Positions 51,284 through 60,980 are shown, counted from the first letter of the stretch. The stretch is DNA of 64,000 nucleotides from Bog-950 sp964631835 (GCA_964631835.1 CAZWAD010000008.1:66003-130002), one strand, 5' to 3'. The notes: generated from the letters alone by a model not told the origin. Numbers and translations are program-made.

Positions 51284-52762
51284 ATGGGAAATCCAACAGG
51301 TTTTTTAGAAATTACTAGAGAGTTGCCCGCTAAACAGCCGGTTAGGGAGCGAGTGCAGCATTATAAGGAATTTGTAGCCCGGTATAATGATGGAAAACTG
51401 AATCAACAGTCGGGACGGTGTATGGATTGCGGCATTCCTTTTTGTCACAATGGTTGTCCGCTCGGGAATGTCATTCCTGAATTTAATGATGCGGTTTTTA
51501 ATGAACGATGGAAAGATGCTTACGATATTCTTGTTTCAACCAATAACTTCCCGGAGTTCACGGGAAGAATTTGTCCTGCACCCTGCGAAGAAGCTTGTGT
51601 GCTTGGCATCAATAAACCGGCAGTGGCTATTGAAGAAATTGAAAAACATATTATTGAAATTGCTTTTGAAAAAGGATTTGTTAAACCGCATATCCCACGG
51701 GTGCGGACAGGCAAGCGTATAGCTGTTGTCGGTTCTGGGCCTGCGGGCTTGGCAGTGGCTGCACAACTGAATTATGCAGGACATTATGTTACGGTCTATG
51801 AGCGTGATGACAAACCTGGTGGGCTTTTGAGATACGGCATTCCAGATTTCAAATTGGAGAAACAGGTGGTTGACCGCAGAATTAATTTGCTTGAAAAAGA
51901 GGGAATAATTTTTCGTTGCAATTCAAATGTAGGTGTAAACGTGAGCATCAATGATTTGCTGCGCGAAAACCAGGCTGTAGTTCTTGCCGGGGGGTCTACC
52001 ATTCCGCGCAATTTGTCTATTCCCGGGCGACATTTAAACGGAATTTATTTTGCCATGCAGTTTCTGAAACAGCAAAACAAGAGAGTCAGCAACATTCCGT
52101 TTACGGATACCGAGATTTCTGCTAAAGGAAAAAATGTAATAGTAATTGGCGGGGGCGATACAGGTTCAGATTGCATTGGCACATCAAACCGGCATGGAGC
52201 AAAATCAATAACTCAATTTGAATTACTCCCTAAGCCACCGGCAGCGCGTACCAGGCAAATGCCCTGGCCTACTTACCCTATGCTTCTGAAAGTTACTTCT
52301 TCACATGAAGAAGGCGCTGACAGAAAATGGTCCATCACCACCAAAGAGTTTATTGGTGATGGAAAAGGAAATCTCAAGGCGCTGAAAGTAGCTGATGTGG
52401 AATGGCTTTACAACGATAACGGAACGCTGAATGGTTTTAATGAAGTTCCCGGTTCAGAGAGAGAAATTAAATGCGAGCTCGTTTTGCTCGCCATGGGTTT
52501 TCTTCACCCTCAGAAAGAAGGCTTGCTCGATGAACTGAATATAGAAATGGATGCAAAGGGAAATGTAAAAACCAATGAAAGCAACTACCAAACCAACCTG
52601 TCTAAAGTTTTCTCGTGTGGCGACATGCGCAGGGGACAGTCATTAGTTGTTTGGGCTATTTCTGAGGGACGGGAATGCGCCCGCAAAGTAGATGAGTTTT
52701 TGATGGGTAGTTCTTTGCTTGAGTCGAAAGACGGAACTGTAGCAGAGGTGCTTGCTGTTTAG
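51284..52762 (+). CDS. gltD: glutamate synthase small subunit
   Basis: A 492-residue GOGAT beta subunit that passes NAD(P)H electrons to gltB through FAD. It shows the two 4Fe-4S clusters (CMDCGIPFCHNGCPLGNVIPEFN and CPAPCEEACVLG), the FAD motif VVGSGPAGLAVAAQL and the NADPH motif VIGGGDTGSDCIGTS. It is intact and co-transcribed with gltB. Confidence 0.96.
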   Translation: MGNPTGFLEITRELPAKQPVRERVQHYKEFVARYNDGKLNQQSGRCMDCGIPFCHNGCPLGNVIPEFNDAVFNERWKDAYDILVSTNNFPEFTGRICPAPCEEACVLGINKPAVAIEEIEKHIIEIAFEKGFVKPHIPRVRTGKRIAVVGSGPAGLAVAAQLNYAGHYVTVYERDDKPGGLLRYGIPDFKLEKQVVDRRINLLEKEGIIFRCNSNVGVNVSINDLLRENQAVVLAGGSTIPRNLSIPGRHLNGIYFAMQFLKQQNKRVSNIPFTDTEISAKGKNVIVIGGGDTGSDCIGTSNRHGAKSITQFELLPKPPAARTRQMPWPTYPMLLKVTSSHEEGADRKWSITTKEFIGDGKGNLKALKVADVEWLYNDNGTLNGFNEVPGSEREIKCELVLLAMGFLHPQKEGLLDELNIEMDAKGNVKTNESNYQTNLSKVFSCGDMRRGQSLVVWAISEGRECARKVDEFLMGSSLLESKDGTVAEVLAV

Positions 52763-52816
52763 GTTCCAGAAAGTTATTCACGCCCCCGAATTTGTCTCAT
52801 TGTTTGCTTCCTCTTT

Positions 52817-54874
52817 TCATATTATTTGTTTTAACGCCTCTTCAACACTTTTTACCGGTAACTGGCAAGTCTTGTTTTTACAAACGTAAATGAGTGTTTC
52901 TCCTTGTTTAAGTTTCCCTTCGAGCAAAGGAAGTTTACTTTGAGATTGGGTACCAAGAAACAGGCAGTTAGGTAGAAATACTTTGTCAAATTCCCTTAGT
53001 AATACTTCAGTATTTTCTCCCGCAATGGCTACCTCATAAGGTTCGTCAATGAACCAGTCAAGCAGAATAGCCCAGTTAGCATAGTAGGAAGGATGACCAG
53101 TGATGTTTTCGTGCATGTTTTGTAAAGCTCGGTTCGATTTTTCAATGTAATCGCGGTTGTCATAAATCATTCCCAGTTGGTACAGTGTTTTTGCCATAGA
53201 TGAATTGGATGCGGGGATTACATTATCGCTGGTCTCGGTTTTACGCGCTATCAGCGGAGCATCGCTGACGGATGTATAGAAGAACAAACCGGTATTTACA
53301 TTGTAGAAATGCTGTATGACATACTCTGAAATACTTTTGCAAAGTGCTAACCAAGTCTCATCAAGCGTAATTTCATATAAGGCAAGAAATGCTTCACAGG
53401 AAAAACTGTAGTCATCTAAAAAGCCGCTGATAGTTACCTGCCCGTTCTTGTAATTTCTTTTTATGCTGAAGTCGGGCTGAAGCATTTTAGTTTTGAGGAA
53501 CCCTGCGCTCTTCAAAGCGCGGGCAAGGAATGCTTTCTCTCCGAAAGCCTTGTACGCATCAACATATCCCTTTAACATCAGGGCATTCCAGGCGGTAAGA
53601 ACTTTATCATCTAAACCGGGACGAACCCGCTTGCTTCGTTCGGTCAGTAACTTTAGCCTCCATTCATTCAACTTTGAACTTTGAACTTTGAATTTTGAAT
53701 TTCGCGTAAGATTTATTTTCCCTTCAAAATTTTCTCTGGCATTAAATACAGTTTTAAATTCATCAAAATCATTGCCAAGCACCTTTTTCAATTCCTCTTC
53801 ACTCCATACATAAAATTTCCCTTCTTCGCCTTCACTGTCAGCATCGAGGGCAGAGTAAAACCCGCCACTTTCATCGCTCATTTCGCGCTCGATAAATTCA
53901 AGTGTTTCATAAACAACATCTTTATAGCGTTCGTCCTTAGTAAGTTGGTAAGCCTCGGAATAAAGTGAAATAAGCTGTGCGTTATCGTAAAGCATTTTTT
54001 CAAAATGCGGAATAACCCATTCGGAATCCACGCTGTAGCGGGCAAAGCCACCGCCCACTTGGTCGTAAATTCCTCCGTTGAGCATATTATCGAGGGTAAC
54101 GGTAACAGCTTTCAGAGTTTTTTCATTTTTAGTATAGAAATAATTGCGAAGTAAGTATTGCATATTTACCGGCATGGGAAATTTGGGCGCGCCTCTTCTG
54201 CCGCCTTTGTCGTAATCCCAGCCATTGTCGAACTTTTTAAAAATATCATGGCGGATATCCGGGAATACAGTACCAGTAGACGAGGATGGAGAAAAGCTAT
54301 CTAATTGTTTTATTCCGTGGGTAATATCTTCTGCTCTTTTAATTGCTTCCTCCCGGTGGTTTGTCCAGTAATCCACGAAATAGTTGAGTACTTGCTTCCA
54401 GTTTTCTTTGGGAAAGTAGGTGCCTGCATACACCGGTTTGGCATCAGGCAGGGCTATGGCATTCAGAGGCCAGCCGCCCCTACCGCTAATCAATTGCACC
54501 GCATCCATATATATCTGGTCCACATCGGGACGTTCTTCGCGGTCAACTTTAATGCAGATAAAGTTTTCATTCATGATTTTTGCCACACCGGTATCTTCAA
54601 AACTTTCGTGCTCCATAACATGGCACCAGTGACAGGCTGAATAACCGATAGAAATAATAACGAGCTTGTTTTCCTCTTTTGCTTTTTGCCACGAAGCATC
54701 GTTCCATGCGCGCCAGTTAACCGGGTTGTGCGCGTGCTGTAGAAGGTAAGGGCTGGTTTCATGAATAAGTTCGTTAGTATATGAATACATAGTGTCGCTT
54801 TTAGTATTTCCTGATTTGCATGACATAACCAGAGAAGTAAAAAGAAGTAAATATAAGTTCAATGCTTTGTTCAC
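52817..54874 (-). CDS. DUF255 thioredoxin-like/YyaL-family lipoprotein
   Basis: A 685-residue protein with lipobox Cys19 (LVMSC), unusual for this otherwise cytosolic family. The thioredoxin-like domain (about 35-195) has YSACHWCHVMEHESF in place of CxxC. A long alpha/alpha barrel resembling AGE/cellobiose epimerases follows (about 200-650). A 7-bp tract at 53670-53704 inserts NSKFKVQSSKL near residue 395 in a loop after INLTR; one unit more or less would break the frame. It is convergent with gltD. The activity of YyaL/SPATA20 proteins is unknown. Confidence 0.9.
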   Translation of the reverse strand: MNKALNLYLLLFTSLVMSCKSGNTKSDTMYSYTNELIHETSPYLLQHAHNPVNWRAWNDASWQKAKEENKLVIISIGYSACHWCHVMEHESFEDTGVAKIMNENFICIKVDREERPDVDQIYMDAVQLISGRGGWPLNAIALPDAKPVYAGTYFPKENWKQVLNYFVDYWTNHREEAIKRAEDITHGIKQLDSFSPSSSTGTVFPDIRHDIFKKFDNGWDYDKGGRRGAPKFPMPVNMQYLLRNYFYTKNEKTLKAVTVTLDNMLNGGIYDQVGGGFARYSVDSEWVIPHFEKMLYDNAQLISLYSEAYQLTKDERYKDVVYETLEFIEREMSDESGGFYSALDADSEGEEGKFYVWSEEELKKVLGNDFDEFKTVFNARENFEGKINLTRNSKFKVQSSKLNEWRLKLLTERSKRVRPGLDDKVLTAWNALMLKGYVDAYKAFGEKAFLARALKSAGFLKTKMLQPDFSIKRNYKNGQVTISGFLDDYSFSCEAFLALYEITLDETWLALCKSISEYVIQHFYNVNTGLFFYTSVSDAPLIARKTETSDNVIPASNSSMAKTLYQLGMIYDNRDYIEKSNRALQNMHENITGHPSYYANWAILLDWFIDEPYEVAIAGENTEVLLREFDKVFLPNCLFLGTQSQSKLPLLEGKLKQGETLIYVCKNKTCQLPVKSVEEALKQII
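53670..53704. repeat. 7-bp tandem repeat inside the DUF255 gene
   Basis: Five units of 7 bp on the plus strand: AACTTTG three times, then AATTTTG and AATTTCG. They lie within the reading frame and encode the loop FKVQSSKL. Confidence 0.8.
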
Positions 54875-54943
54875 GTTTTAAAAATACGACAATAGAGTTT
54901 CACAAACTTCCGAAGTTTTTATTTTCGTCCGCAAAAATCCATC

Positions 54944-55915
54944 ATGGCTACACCCGTCCGCGATTTTATTACCCATCACTACCGTCATTTTAATTCTGCC
55001 GCTCTTATTGATGCTGCCAAGGCTTATGAAACTCATTTGTCGGAAGGGGGAAAAATGATGATAACGCTTGCGGGTGCAATGAGCACTGCCGAGCTTGGCA
55101 TTTCGCTGGCAGAAATGATCCGGCAGGATAAGGTGCAGATAATTTCCTGCACTGGTGCAAACCTGGAAGAAGACCTGATGAACTTAGTGGCGCACTCACA
55201 TTACAAACGCGTTCCTCATTACCGCGACTTATCACCACAGGAAGAATGGGACCTGCTCGAAAATGGTTTCAACCGGGTTACCGACACCTGTATTCCGGAA
55301 GAAGAAGCTTTCCGGAGGCTGCAAAAGCATGTTTACGAACTGTGGAAAGATGCCGACACCCGCGGAGAGCGTTACCTGCCGCATGAGTTTATGTACAAGA
55401 TGCTTCTGAGCGGAGTGCTGAAGCAGTATTATGAAATTGACCCGAAGCATAGCTGGATGATTGCTGCCGCTGAAAAAAACCTGCCCATTATTTGTCCGGG
55501 ATGGGAAGACAGCACCATGGGAAATATTTTTGCATCATATTGCATTAAGGGCGATTTGAAAGCCACCACCATGAAAAGCGGTATCGAGTACATGGTTTGG
55601 CTCAGCGACTGGTACCGGAAAAACAGCAGCGGAAAGGGGGTCGGGTTTTTCCAGATTGGAGGAGGTATTGCAGGTGATTTCCCTATCTGCGTGGTACCGA
55701 TGATGTACCAGGACTTAGGCTGGACCGATGTTCCTTTCTGGAGTTATTTCTGCCAGATTTCCGATTCAACTACTTCTTACGGCTCTTATTCAGGCGCGGT
55801 ACCCAATGAAAAAATTACCTGGGGCAAGCTGGGTATTGATACGCCCAAGTTTATAGTGGAGAGCGATGCTACCATTGTTGCTCCGCTCATTTTTGCTTAT
55901 CTGTTGAAGTGGTGA
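54944..55915 (+). CDS. deoxyhypusine synthase-family protein
   Basis: A 323-residue protein homologous to eukaryotic and archaeal deoxyhypusine synthase. It shows TLAGAMSTAELGISLAEMI, SCTGANLEEDLMNLVAHSHY, ICPGWEDSTMGNIFASY and the C-terminal ITWGKLGID with Lys295 in the position of the catalytic lysine (WGK). Bacteria have no eIF5A. Bacterial members are thought to act on polyamines, such as homospermidine or an aminobutyl-transfer product. It has its own start region and no adjacent polyamine genes. Its exact reaction is unproved here. Confidence 0.92.
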   Translation: MATPVRDFITHHYRHFNSAALIDAAKAYETHLSEGGKMMITLAGAMSTAELGISLAEMIRQDKVQIISCTGANLEEDLMNLVAHSHYKRVPHYRDLSPQEEWDLLENGFNRVTDTCIPEEEAFRRLQKHVYELWKDADTRGERYLPHEFMYKMLLSGVLKQYYEIDPKHSWMIAAAEKNLPIICPGWEDSTMGNIFASYCIKGDLKATTMKSGIEYMVWLSDWYRKNSSGKGVGFFQIGGGIAGDFPICVVPMMYQDLGWTDVPFWSYFCQISDSTTSYGSYSGAVPNEKITWGKLGIDTPKFIVESDATIVAPLIFAYLLKW

Positions 55916-55939
55916 GGTTTTTTCCTAATAGCCCCTTTT

Positions 55940-55961
55940 ATGACAATTCTATGACAATTCT
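55940..55961 (+). promoter_or_regulatory. 11-bp direct repeat upstream of hmuR-like gene
   Basis: ATGACAATTCT occurs twice in perfect tandem (55940-55950 and 55951-55961), 27 bp upstream of the -7 element. The 11-bp period is that expected for OmpR/PhoB-family dimers. Confidence 0.5.
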
Positions 55962-55987
55962 CTCTACCTAAGCCCCGCTTAAAGCCC

Positions 55988-55995
55988 TATGTTTG
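55988..55995 (+). promoter_or_regulatory. -7 promoter element of the hmuR-like gene
   Basis: TATGTTTG matches TAnnTTTG, 14 bases before the first in-frame ATG (56002) and 32 before the second (56020). The second gives a more normal leader. Confidence 0.6.
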
Positions 55996-56019
55996 CGACC
56001 TATGTTTCCCGGGAAAAGC

Positions 56020-58305
56020 ATGGTTACATGCCTCAGCTTGTTTGATGCTAAATGTGTTGTTTGGAGACTGGTTTTGGTGTTGTTCCCTCTGAACATATTC
56101 AGTGCAGAAAGTGTCACACTAACCATAACACGGGGCGATAACAATACCGTTCTGACTGATGCCATAATAAAAATAGCTTCTCTCACAGGCGAAACTCGCC
56201 AGAAAAGCATTATCGGACTGACTGACGCAACAGGAAAGTTTACGTTTACTTATTCTCAGCCGGTAATTATTTCCATTTCACACCTCGGGTATTCCACTAT
56301 TACCGATACACTTTATTCACCGGAGGACAAAACATATTTTATTGCCCCCCTTTCACAGAGTGTTCCCGATGTGGTGGTTACGGGACAGTACGGTATTAAC
56401 TCGGTTCAGAATTCAGTGTATGAAGTAAAAGTACTCAACAGCGAAACCTTGAAGTCGAAAGGGGCAAACAATCTGCGCGAGGCACTTCAAACAGAGCTAA
56501 GCGTTGACCTCGGTCAAGACCCGCTTTTCGGCAGCAGCATGAGTATAAACGGAATATCGGGCGAAGGGGTAAAGATTATGGTTGACGGGGTTCCAATTGT
56601 TGGGCGAACAGATGGTAAACTTGACCTAAGCCAAATTACGATAAGTAACATTGATCATATTGAAATTGTGGAAGGTCCGCTTTCGGTCATTTACGGAACC
56701 GATGCTATAGGTGGTGTAGTGAACATCATCACTAAAACTTTCCAGAAGGAAAAGGTGAACCTGAACCTGCGCGGCTATTACGAAAGCGCTGGTCAGTATA
56801 ATGCTGAATTCAACTCCGGCTTTTCGTTTAAGAAACATCAGGTTTACCTGAGCGGAGGGAGGAATTTCTTCGGGGGCTATACAACGCTTCGTACTGTGCC
56901 CCGGTTTAAGGAATGGAAACCCAGGGAGCAGTATTTTGCCGATGCCAAATATATCTACAATGGCAACCGGTTCCGAATTTCGCTTACCGGTTCCTTTTTC
57001 CGTGAGCTGATGCTTGACCGGAGCTCGCCCAAACGCACATTGAGCTACGATAACAACGATACTTTGTGGACTTACACCGGTAACGATGCCCATTACCTCA
57101 CTTACCGTCCGCGGGCGGCAGCCTCGCTCATGTACCGGTTTAAGGAAAACAATCAGTTGGATGTTCTGCTTGCTTACTCGGGCTTCTTCCGCTTTGCTAA
57201 TTCATATGTAAAGAATTTAGTTACCGGTAACGGGAAGCTGTCGCAGGATAAAAGCGCGCACGACACTGCGCGTTATCATCAGTTAACCGGTCGGGCCACT
57301 TATGCGCTCCCCGCATGGAATAGCAAGCTCAATTTTCTTTTTGGTGTTGACCTGAACCAGGAATACATTACTCAAACACGCATACAAGGCGAAACAAAAA
57401 AGCGCGGTGATTATGCCGCTTTCGGAAGTGTACGGCTAACCCTGGTAAAGAACCTCGATATTCAACCGGCTGTGCGTTTTGCCTACAATTCGCTATACCG
57501 CGCACCGTTAATTCCATCGCTTAACCTGCGTTACGGATGGAACGATAGATTGGTTTTCAGAACATCGTATGGCAGAGGTTACCGCTCTCCCTCTATTCGC
57601 GAACTTTTCCTCCGTTTCAATATTGATGCACACGTTATTGAAGGCAACGAAAACCTGAAGCCTGAAGACGGACATAATGCCGCCACATCGCTCAGCTATT
57701 TTTTGAAATTTGGAAAGCACTCGTTTGCCTTTACCGCTTCAGGATTTTTTAATTACATCTTTAATAAAATTGATTTGGTACTGCTTGGCAATAACAACAG
57801 CGGCACACCGGTGTATCAGTACAGCAATTTTGCAAGATACTCCACTTACGGTGGCGAAGCGGGGATAACTTACAACTGGAAACAATTTAGGCTGGCGGCA
57901 ACTACACAGTTAACCGGTTACAGAATAATTTACAACACGAACAGCGATGAATTACTAACCATGTGGAGCACCGATTTTACTGCTTCTGCCGGTTACCTGA
58001 TTCCGAAAGCGGAAATTGGTGTGAATGTGAACTACAAATTTAACGGGGCGAAGCCCCTGTTCAGTGTTGATCGGCAGTTCCGCGAAGGGAAGAGACTGGC
58101 TTATCACCTTTTAGATATTTCGCTAAGCAGAAATTTCTGGAAAGACAGGATTCAGTTAGTCGTAGGCGCAAAGAATTTGGCCGGGGTTAAGAATGTGGCG
58201 GTGGAGGGAGCAGTGGTGGTGGGTCACAGCACCAACCCGGGGCGCGTGAACATAGGCTGGGGACAAACATTTTTCACCACTTTAGTTTTACATTTCGGAA
58301 AATGA
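56020..58305 (+). CDS. TonB-dependent receptor, HmuR-like
   Basis: A 761-residue outer-membrane receptor from ATG 56020 (signal peptide MVTCLSLFDAKCVVWRLVLV). An earlier TTG (55993) lies in the promoter, and ATG 56002 would leave almost no leader. It has a carboxypeptidase-like domain (about 30-105), a plug domain with VMVDGVPIVGRTDGKLDLSQI-type text (KIMVDGVPIVG) and VEGPLSVIYGTDAIGGVVNIITK, and a barrel ending LVLHFGK. The HmuY-like partner gene follows with a 4-base overlap, which suggests heme import. An 11-bp direct repeat lies upstream. Confidence 0.85.
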   Translation: MVTCLSLFDAKCVVWRLVLVLFPLNIFSAESVTLTITRGDNNTVLTDAIIKIASLTGETRQKSIIGLTDATGKFTFTYSQPVIISISHLGYSTITDTLYSPEDKTYFIAPLSQSVPDVVVTGQYGINSVQNSVYEVKVLNSETLKSKGANNLREALQTELSVDLGQDPLFGSSMSINGISGEGVKIMVDGVPIVGRTDGKLDLSQITISNIDHIEIVEGPLSVIYGTDAIGGVVNIITKTFQKEKVNLNLRGYYESAGQYNAEFNSGFSFKKHQVYLSGGRNFFGGYTTLRTVPRFKEWKPREQYFADAKYIYNGNRFRISLTGSFFRELMLDRSSPKRTLSYDNNDTLWTYTGNDAHYLTYRPRAAASLMYRFKENNQLDVLLAYSGFFRFANSYVKNLVTGNGKLSQDKSAHDTARYHQLTGRATYALPAWNSKLNFLFGVDLNQEYITQTRIQGETKKRGDYAAFGSVRLTLVKNLDIQPAVRFAYNSLYRAPLIPSLNLRYGWNDRLVFRTSYGRGYRSPSIRELFLRFNIDAHVIEGNENLKPEDGHNAATSLSYFLKFGKHSFAFTASGFFNYIFNKIDLVLLGNNNSGTPVYQYSNFARYSTYGGEAGITYNWKQFRLAATTQLTGYRIIYNTNSDELLTMWSTDFTASAGYLIPKAEIGVNVNYKFNGAKPLFSVDRQFREGKRLAYHLLDISLSRNFWKDRIQLVVGAKNLAGVKNVAVEGAVVVGHSTNPGRVNIGWGQTFFTTLVLHFGK

Positions 58306-59306
58306 AAAGGGAAATTATCGGAACCATTTTGGTATTGCTGTTCACTATTTCTTCTTGCTTTAAAGAGAAAAACCTGGCCCCTCCTTCTAATCAGAACATG
58401 GGGCAAACCAATGTAATTGAAATGGGGCCGGAATACACCGACCAGTTTTTTTTCAGCCTGGAAACCAACTCCGTTATCAGCCATAATTCAAGATTCATTT
58501 ACGACCTGATGTTCGACTGCGCTCCGGGTAAATTCAACATCTGGCTTAATACCGCCAAATTCATGTCACTGGTTCAAACGAATAAAGCTTCGCTGGATGC
58601 AGTTACTATCAATGATACTACAGGAATAGATTTCAGGTATGAGTTAGGAGAATTTAATCCCGATTCCAATTCGTTCGGGCAATGGTGGAATACGCTTTCA
58701 GCGCAGCCGGTCAGTTCCGGTAAGGTTTATATTGTTAACCTCGGAAAAGATGCACAGGGCAACGCCACCGGCTTTATGAAAATGAAGGTGAATGATTTCT
58801 TCGGAAGTTCATACTCCGTAACGTATTCAGCTATTGACGATTCGGATTCTGCTACTGCTTTAATCAGCAAAGACCCAAACCGTAATTATTCCTATTTCAG
58901 TTTTGCAAACGGGATTGTAAATATTGAGCCCGATAAATCTTTATGGGATTTGTGCTTTACCCGCTACACAATTATTTTTTACGAACCCGATTTTACTTTA
59001 CCCTATGAAGTAACCGGTGTGCTGCACAATCCCGACCGGGTTCAGGCGTATATGGATTCAACGGTTGTGTTCGACAGTATTGATATTGCTGATTTTAATA
59101 CCGCTCGCCTGCTGACAAGGCGAGATGCTGTTGGTTATACCTGGAAACTGATTAACGACCCGCAAAACCTTGCGTACTATTCCATCAAATTCAACTACAC
59201 TTATTTCATTAAAGCCGATGAAAACCGGTACTACAAACTCCGGTTCTTCGACTTTTACCGCAACGGGTTAAAGGGCTACCCGGCTTTTGAGTACTACCAG
59301 TTGTAG
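58302..59306 (+). CDS. HmuY-like heme-binding lipoprotein
   Basis: A 334-residue lipoprotein with lipobox Cys19 (FTISSC). The body contains the HmuY pattern SLWDLCFTRYTIIFYEPDFTLPYEVTG and the C-terminal block KADENRYYKLRFFDFYRNGLKGYPAFEYYQL. The first domain (about 30-150) is a related copy, making it larger than the 200-residue P. gingivalis HmuY. It presents heme to the HmuR-type receptor, by family knowledge. The start overlaps the receptor stop (ATGA). Confidence 0.85.
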   Translation: MKREIIGTILVLLFTISSCFKEKNLAPPSNQNMGQTNVIEMGPEYTDQFFFSLETNSVISHNSRFIYDLMFDCAPGKFNIWLNTAKFMSLVQTNKASLDAVTINDTTGIDFRYELGEFNPDSNSFGQWWNTLSAQPVSSGKVYIVNLGKDAQGNATGFMKMKVNDFFGSSYSVTYSAIDDSDSATALISKDPNRNYSYFSFANGIVNIEPDKSLWDLCFTRYTIIFYEPDFTLPYEVTGVLHNPDRVQAYMDSTVVFDSIDIADFNTARLLTRRDAVGYTWKLINDPQNLAYYSIKFNYTYFIKADENRYYKLRFFDFYRNGLKGYPAFEYYQL

Positions 59307-59328
59307 GCGGATAAGTTATAATGAACAT

Positions 59329-59362
59329 AGCCGAAACTTTCCATGAGGAAAAGGTTTCGGCT
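59329..59362. terminator. hairpin terminator between convergent genes
   Basis: Arms AGCCGAAAC (59329-59337) and GTTTCGGCT (59354-59362) with an inner pairing TTTCC/GGAAA. It lies between the HmuY-like and FloA genes. Confidence 0.75.
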
Positions 59363-59406
59363 ACGCTCAGCCAGACATATTTTTCAGAAGACTAGTGTGC
59401 CGCTTC

Positions 59407-60375
59407 CTATTTTTTATCGCCAGGGTTCTTTCCAATGCTATCGCGCATGGAAGTATCGGCCTGAATGTTCTGCATTTTGTAATAATCCATTATACCCAGG
59501 TGTCCGTTTCTGAAAGCTTCAGCCATAGCCATAGGAATCTGCACTTCGGCTTCAATCACTTTTGCGCGTGCTTCCTGAGCTTTGGCTTTCATTTCCTGTT
59601 CTAAAGCAATAGCCATAGCCCTGCGCTCTTCAGCTTTTGCCTGTGCAATGTTCTTATCGGCATTAGCCTGGTCCATTTGCAGGCTGGCGCCTATGTTTTT
59701 TCCGATGTCAATATCGGCAATGTCAATGGATAGAATTTCAAACGCAGTTCCTGAATCGAGACCTTTGGCAAGCACCACTTTCGAAATAGAATCAGGATTT
59801 TCCATTACCGCTTTATGCGAAGTGGAAGAGCCTATGGATGTAACAATACCCTCGCCCACGCGCGCCAGCACTGTTTCTTCACCGGCACCGCCTACCAGCT
59901 GCTTGATATTAGCGCGCACCGTAACCCGGGCTTTGGTGATTAACTGAATTCCGTCTTTAGCCACAGCAGTAACCGCGGGGCTTTCAATTACCTTGGGGTT
60001 AACCGAAAGCTGAACTGCTTCAAACACATCTCTTCCTGCAAGGTCAATGGCTGTGGCGGCTTTAAAGTCAAGTTCAATGTTTGCTTTATCTGCGCTTATC
60101 AATGCGCGTATAACCTTGCCCACGTTTCCGCCTGCGAGGTAGTGCGCTTCGAGCAAATCGCGCTGAACCGGAATGCCGGCTTTGGTAGCTGTTACCATAG
60201 CATTAACGATAACCGATGGCGGTACCCTTCTGAACCGCATAAACACCAACTGAAGGAGGCTGACATGAACATTGGCAAACTTTGCTGAAAGCCACAGCGG
60301 AATAGGCAGCAGCCAAAAGAGAATAATAAATACGAACAGAATAATGCCCGCGAGGACTAGTACCGGTAAATCCAT
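59407..60375 (-). CDS. floA: flotillin-like protein FloA
   Basis: A 322-residue FloA (YqfA) type protein. A membrane hairpin (residues about 5-28) is followed by the SPFH-like domain with VSVNPKVIESPAVTAVAKDGIQLITKARVTVRANI. An Ala/Glu-rich coiled coil follows (NADKNIAQAKAEERRAMAIALEQEMKAKAQEARAKVIEAE). It organises ordered membrane microdomains. It lies 3 bp after the NfeD gene in the usual nfeD-floA order. Confidence 0.95.
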   Translation of the reverse strand: MDLPVLVLAGIILFVFIILFWLLPIPLWLSAKFANVHVSLLQLVFMRFRRVPPSVIVNAMVTATKAGIPVQRDLLEAHYLAGGNVGKVIRALISADKANIELDFKAATAIDLAGRDVFEAVQLSVNPKVIESPAVTAVAKDGIQLITKARVTVRANIKQLVGGAGEETVLARVGEGIVTSIGSSTSHKAVMENPDSISKVVLAKGLDSGTAFEILSIDIADIDIGKNIGASLQMDQANADKNIAQAKAEERRAMAIALEQEMKAKAQEARAKVIEAEVQIPMAMAEAFRNGHLGIMDYYKMQNIQADTSMRDSIGKNPGDKK

Positions 60376-60378
60376 AGT

Positions 60379-60849
60379 TTAGGTTTTAGATTGTTTTACA
60401 AAAATTTTATCCTTAGTGATTTTCACGATTTCAATTTCAGTATTGCGCTGAATGTATTCGCCCTGCGAATATACTTCAATCCGGTTGCCGTTAAACAGCG
60501 CTTTGCCGTTGGGCTTTAATTCAGCCGAAGCCACCCCTTTATCGCCTACATGATACAATTCTTTTTCAAGTTCATTCACCCTGCCTTTTATTTCGGCATT
60601 CATAGCCAGCTTGTTCGACTGCACCGCCTTGAACCCCGCAATAAAAGCTATAACAACTGCAACCAGCGAAATAACGGTGGCAATGTTTCCCCACTTGCTT
60701 CCGTAATAAACATAAATGAGAATAATACCTATGAGCATGGCAATGCCGCCTACTACTCCGAAAAGAGAAGTACCGGGTATGAAAAATATTTCGAGAAAAA
60801 TCAGAAGCACTCCCAAAAGAAGAATAGTGAGAATTACCGCCAGTGTCAT
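60379..60849 (-). CDS. NfeD-family membrane protein
   Basis: A 156-residue protein from ATG 60849 (MTLAVILTILLLGVLLIFLEI). The longer frame from 60945 adds 32 uncharacteristic residues. Three membrane segments (about 2-20, 30-50 and 58-80) are followed by a soluble OB-fold (GVASAELKPNGKALFNGNRIEVYSQGEYIQRNTEIEIVKITKDKIFVK). It is the short NfeD form and partner of FloA. It is divergent from the MntA gene. Confidence 0.9.
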   Translation of the reverse strand: MTLAVILTILLLGVLLIFLEIFFIPGTSLFGVVGGIAMLIGIILIYVYYGSKWGNIATVISLVAVVIAFIAGFKAVQSNKLAMNAEIKGRVNELEKELYHVGDKGVASAELKPNGKALFNGNRIEVYSQGEYIQRNTEIEIVKITKDKIFVKQSKT

Positions 60850-60980
60850 GCAAGCGAAGATAGAAGTATATTGAATAAAAAAAATTTGACTTCGGTGCGC
60901 ACTATGGGTATCAGTTGTTATGGAATAACAGATAGAAGAATCCATTTGCCTGATTTCACTATTTTTAAGCCTGAAATTTT

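Noticed and set aside
54901..54925. Second copy of the palindromic terminator at 63207
   Set aside because: Only one arm-like segment (ACTTCCGAAGTTTT) is present, so no hairpin forms.
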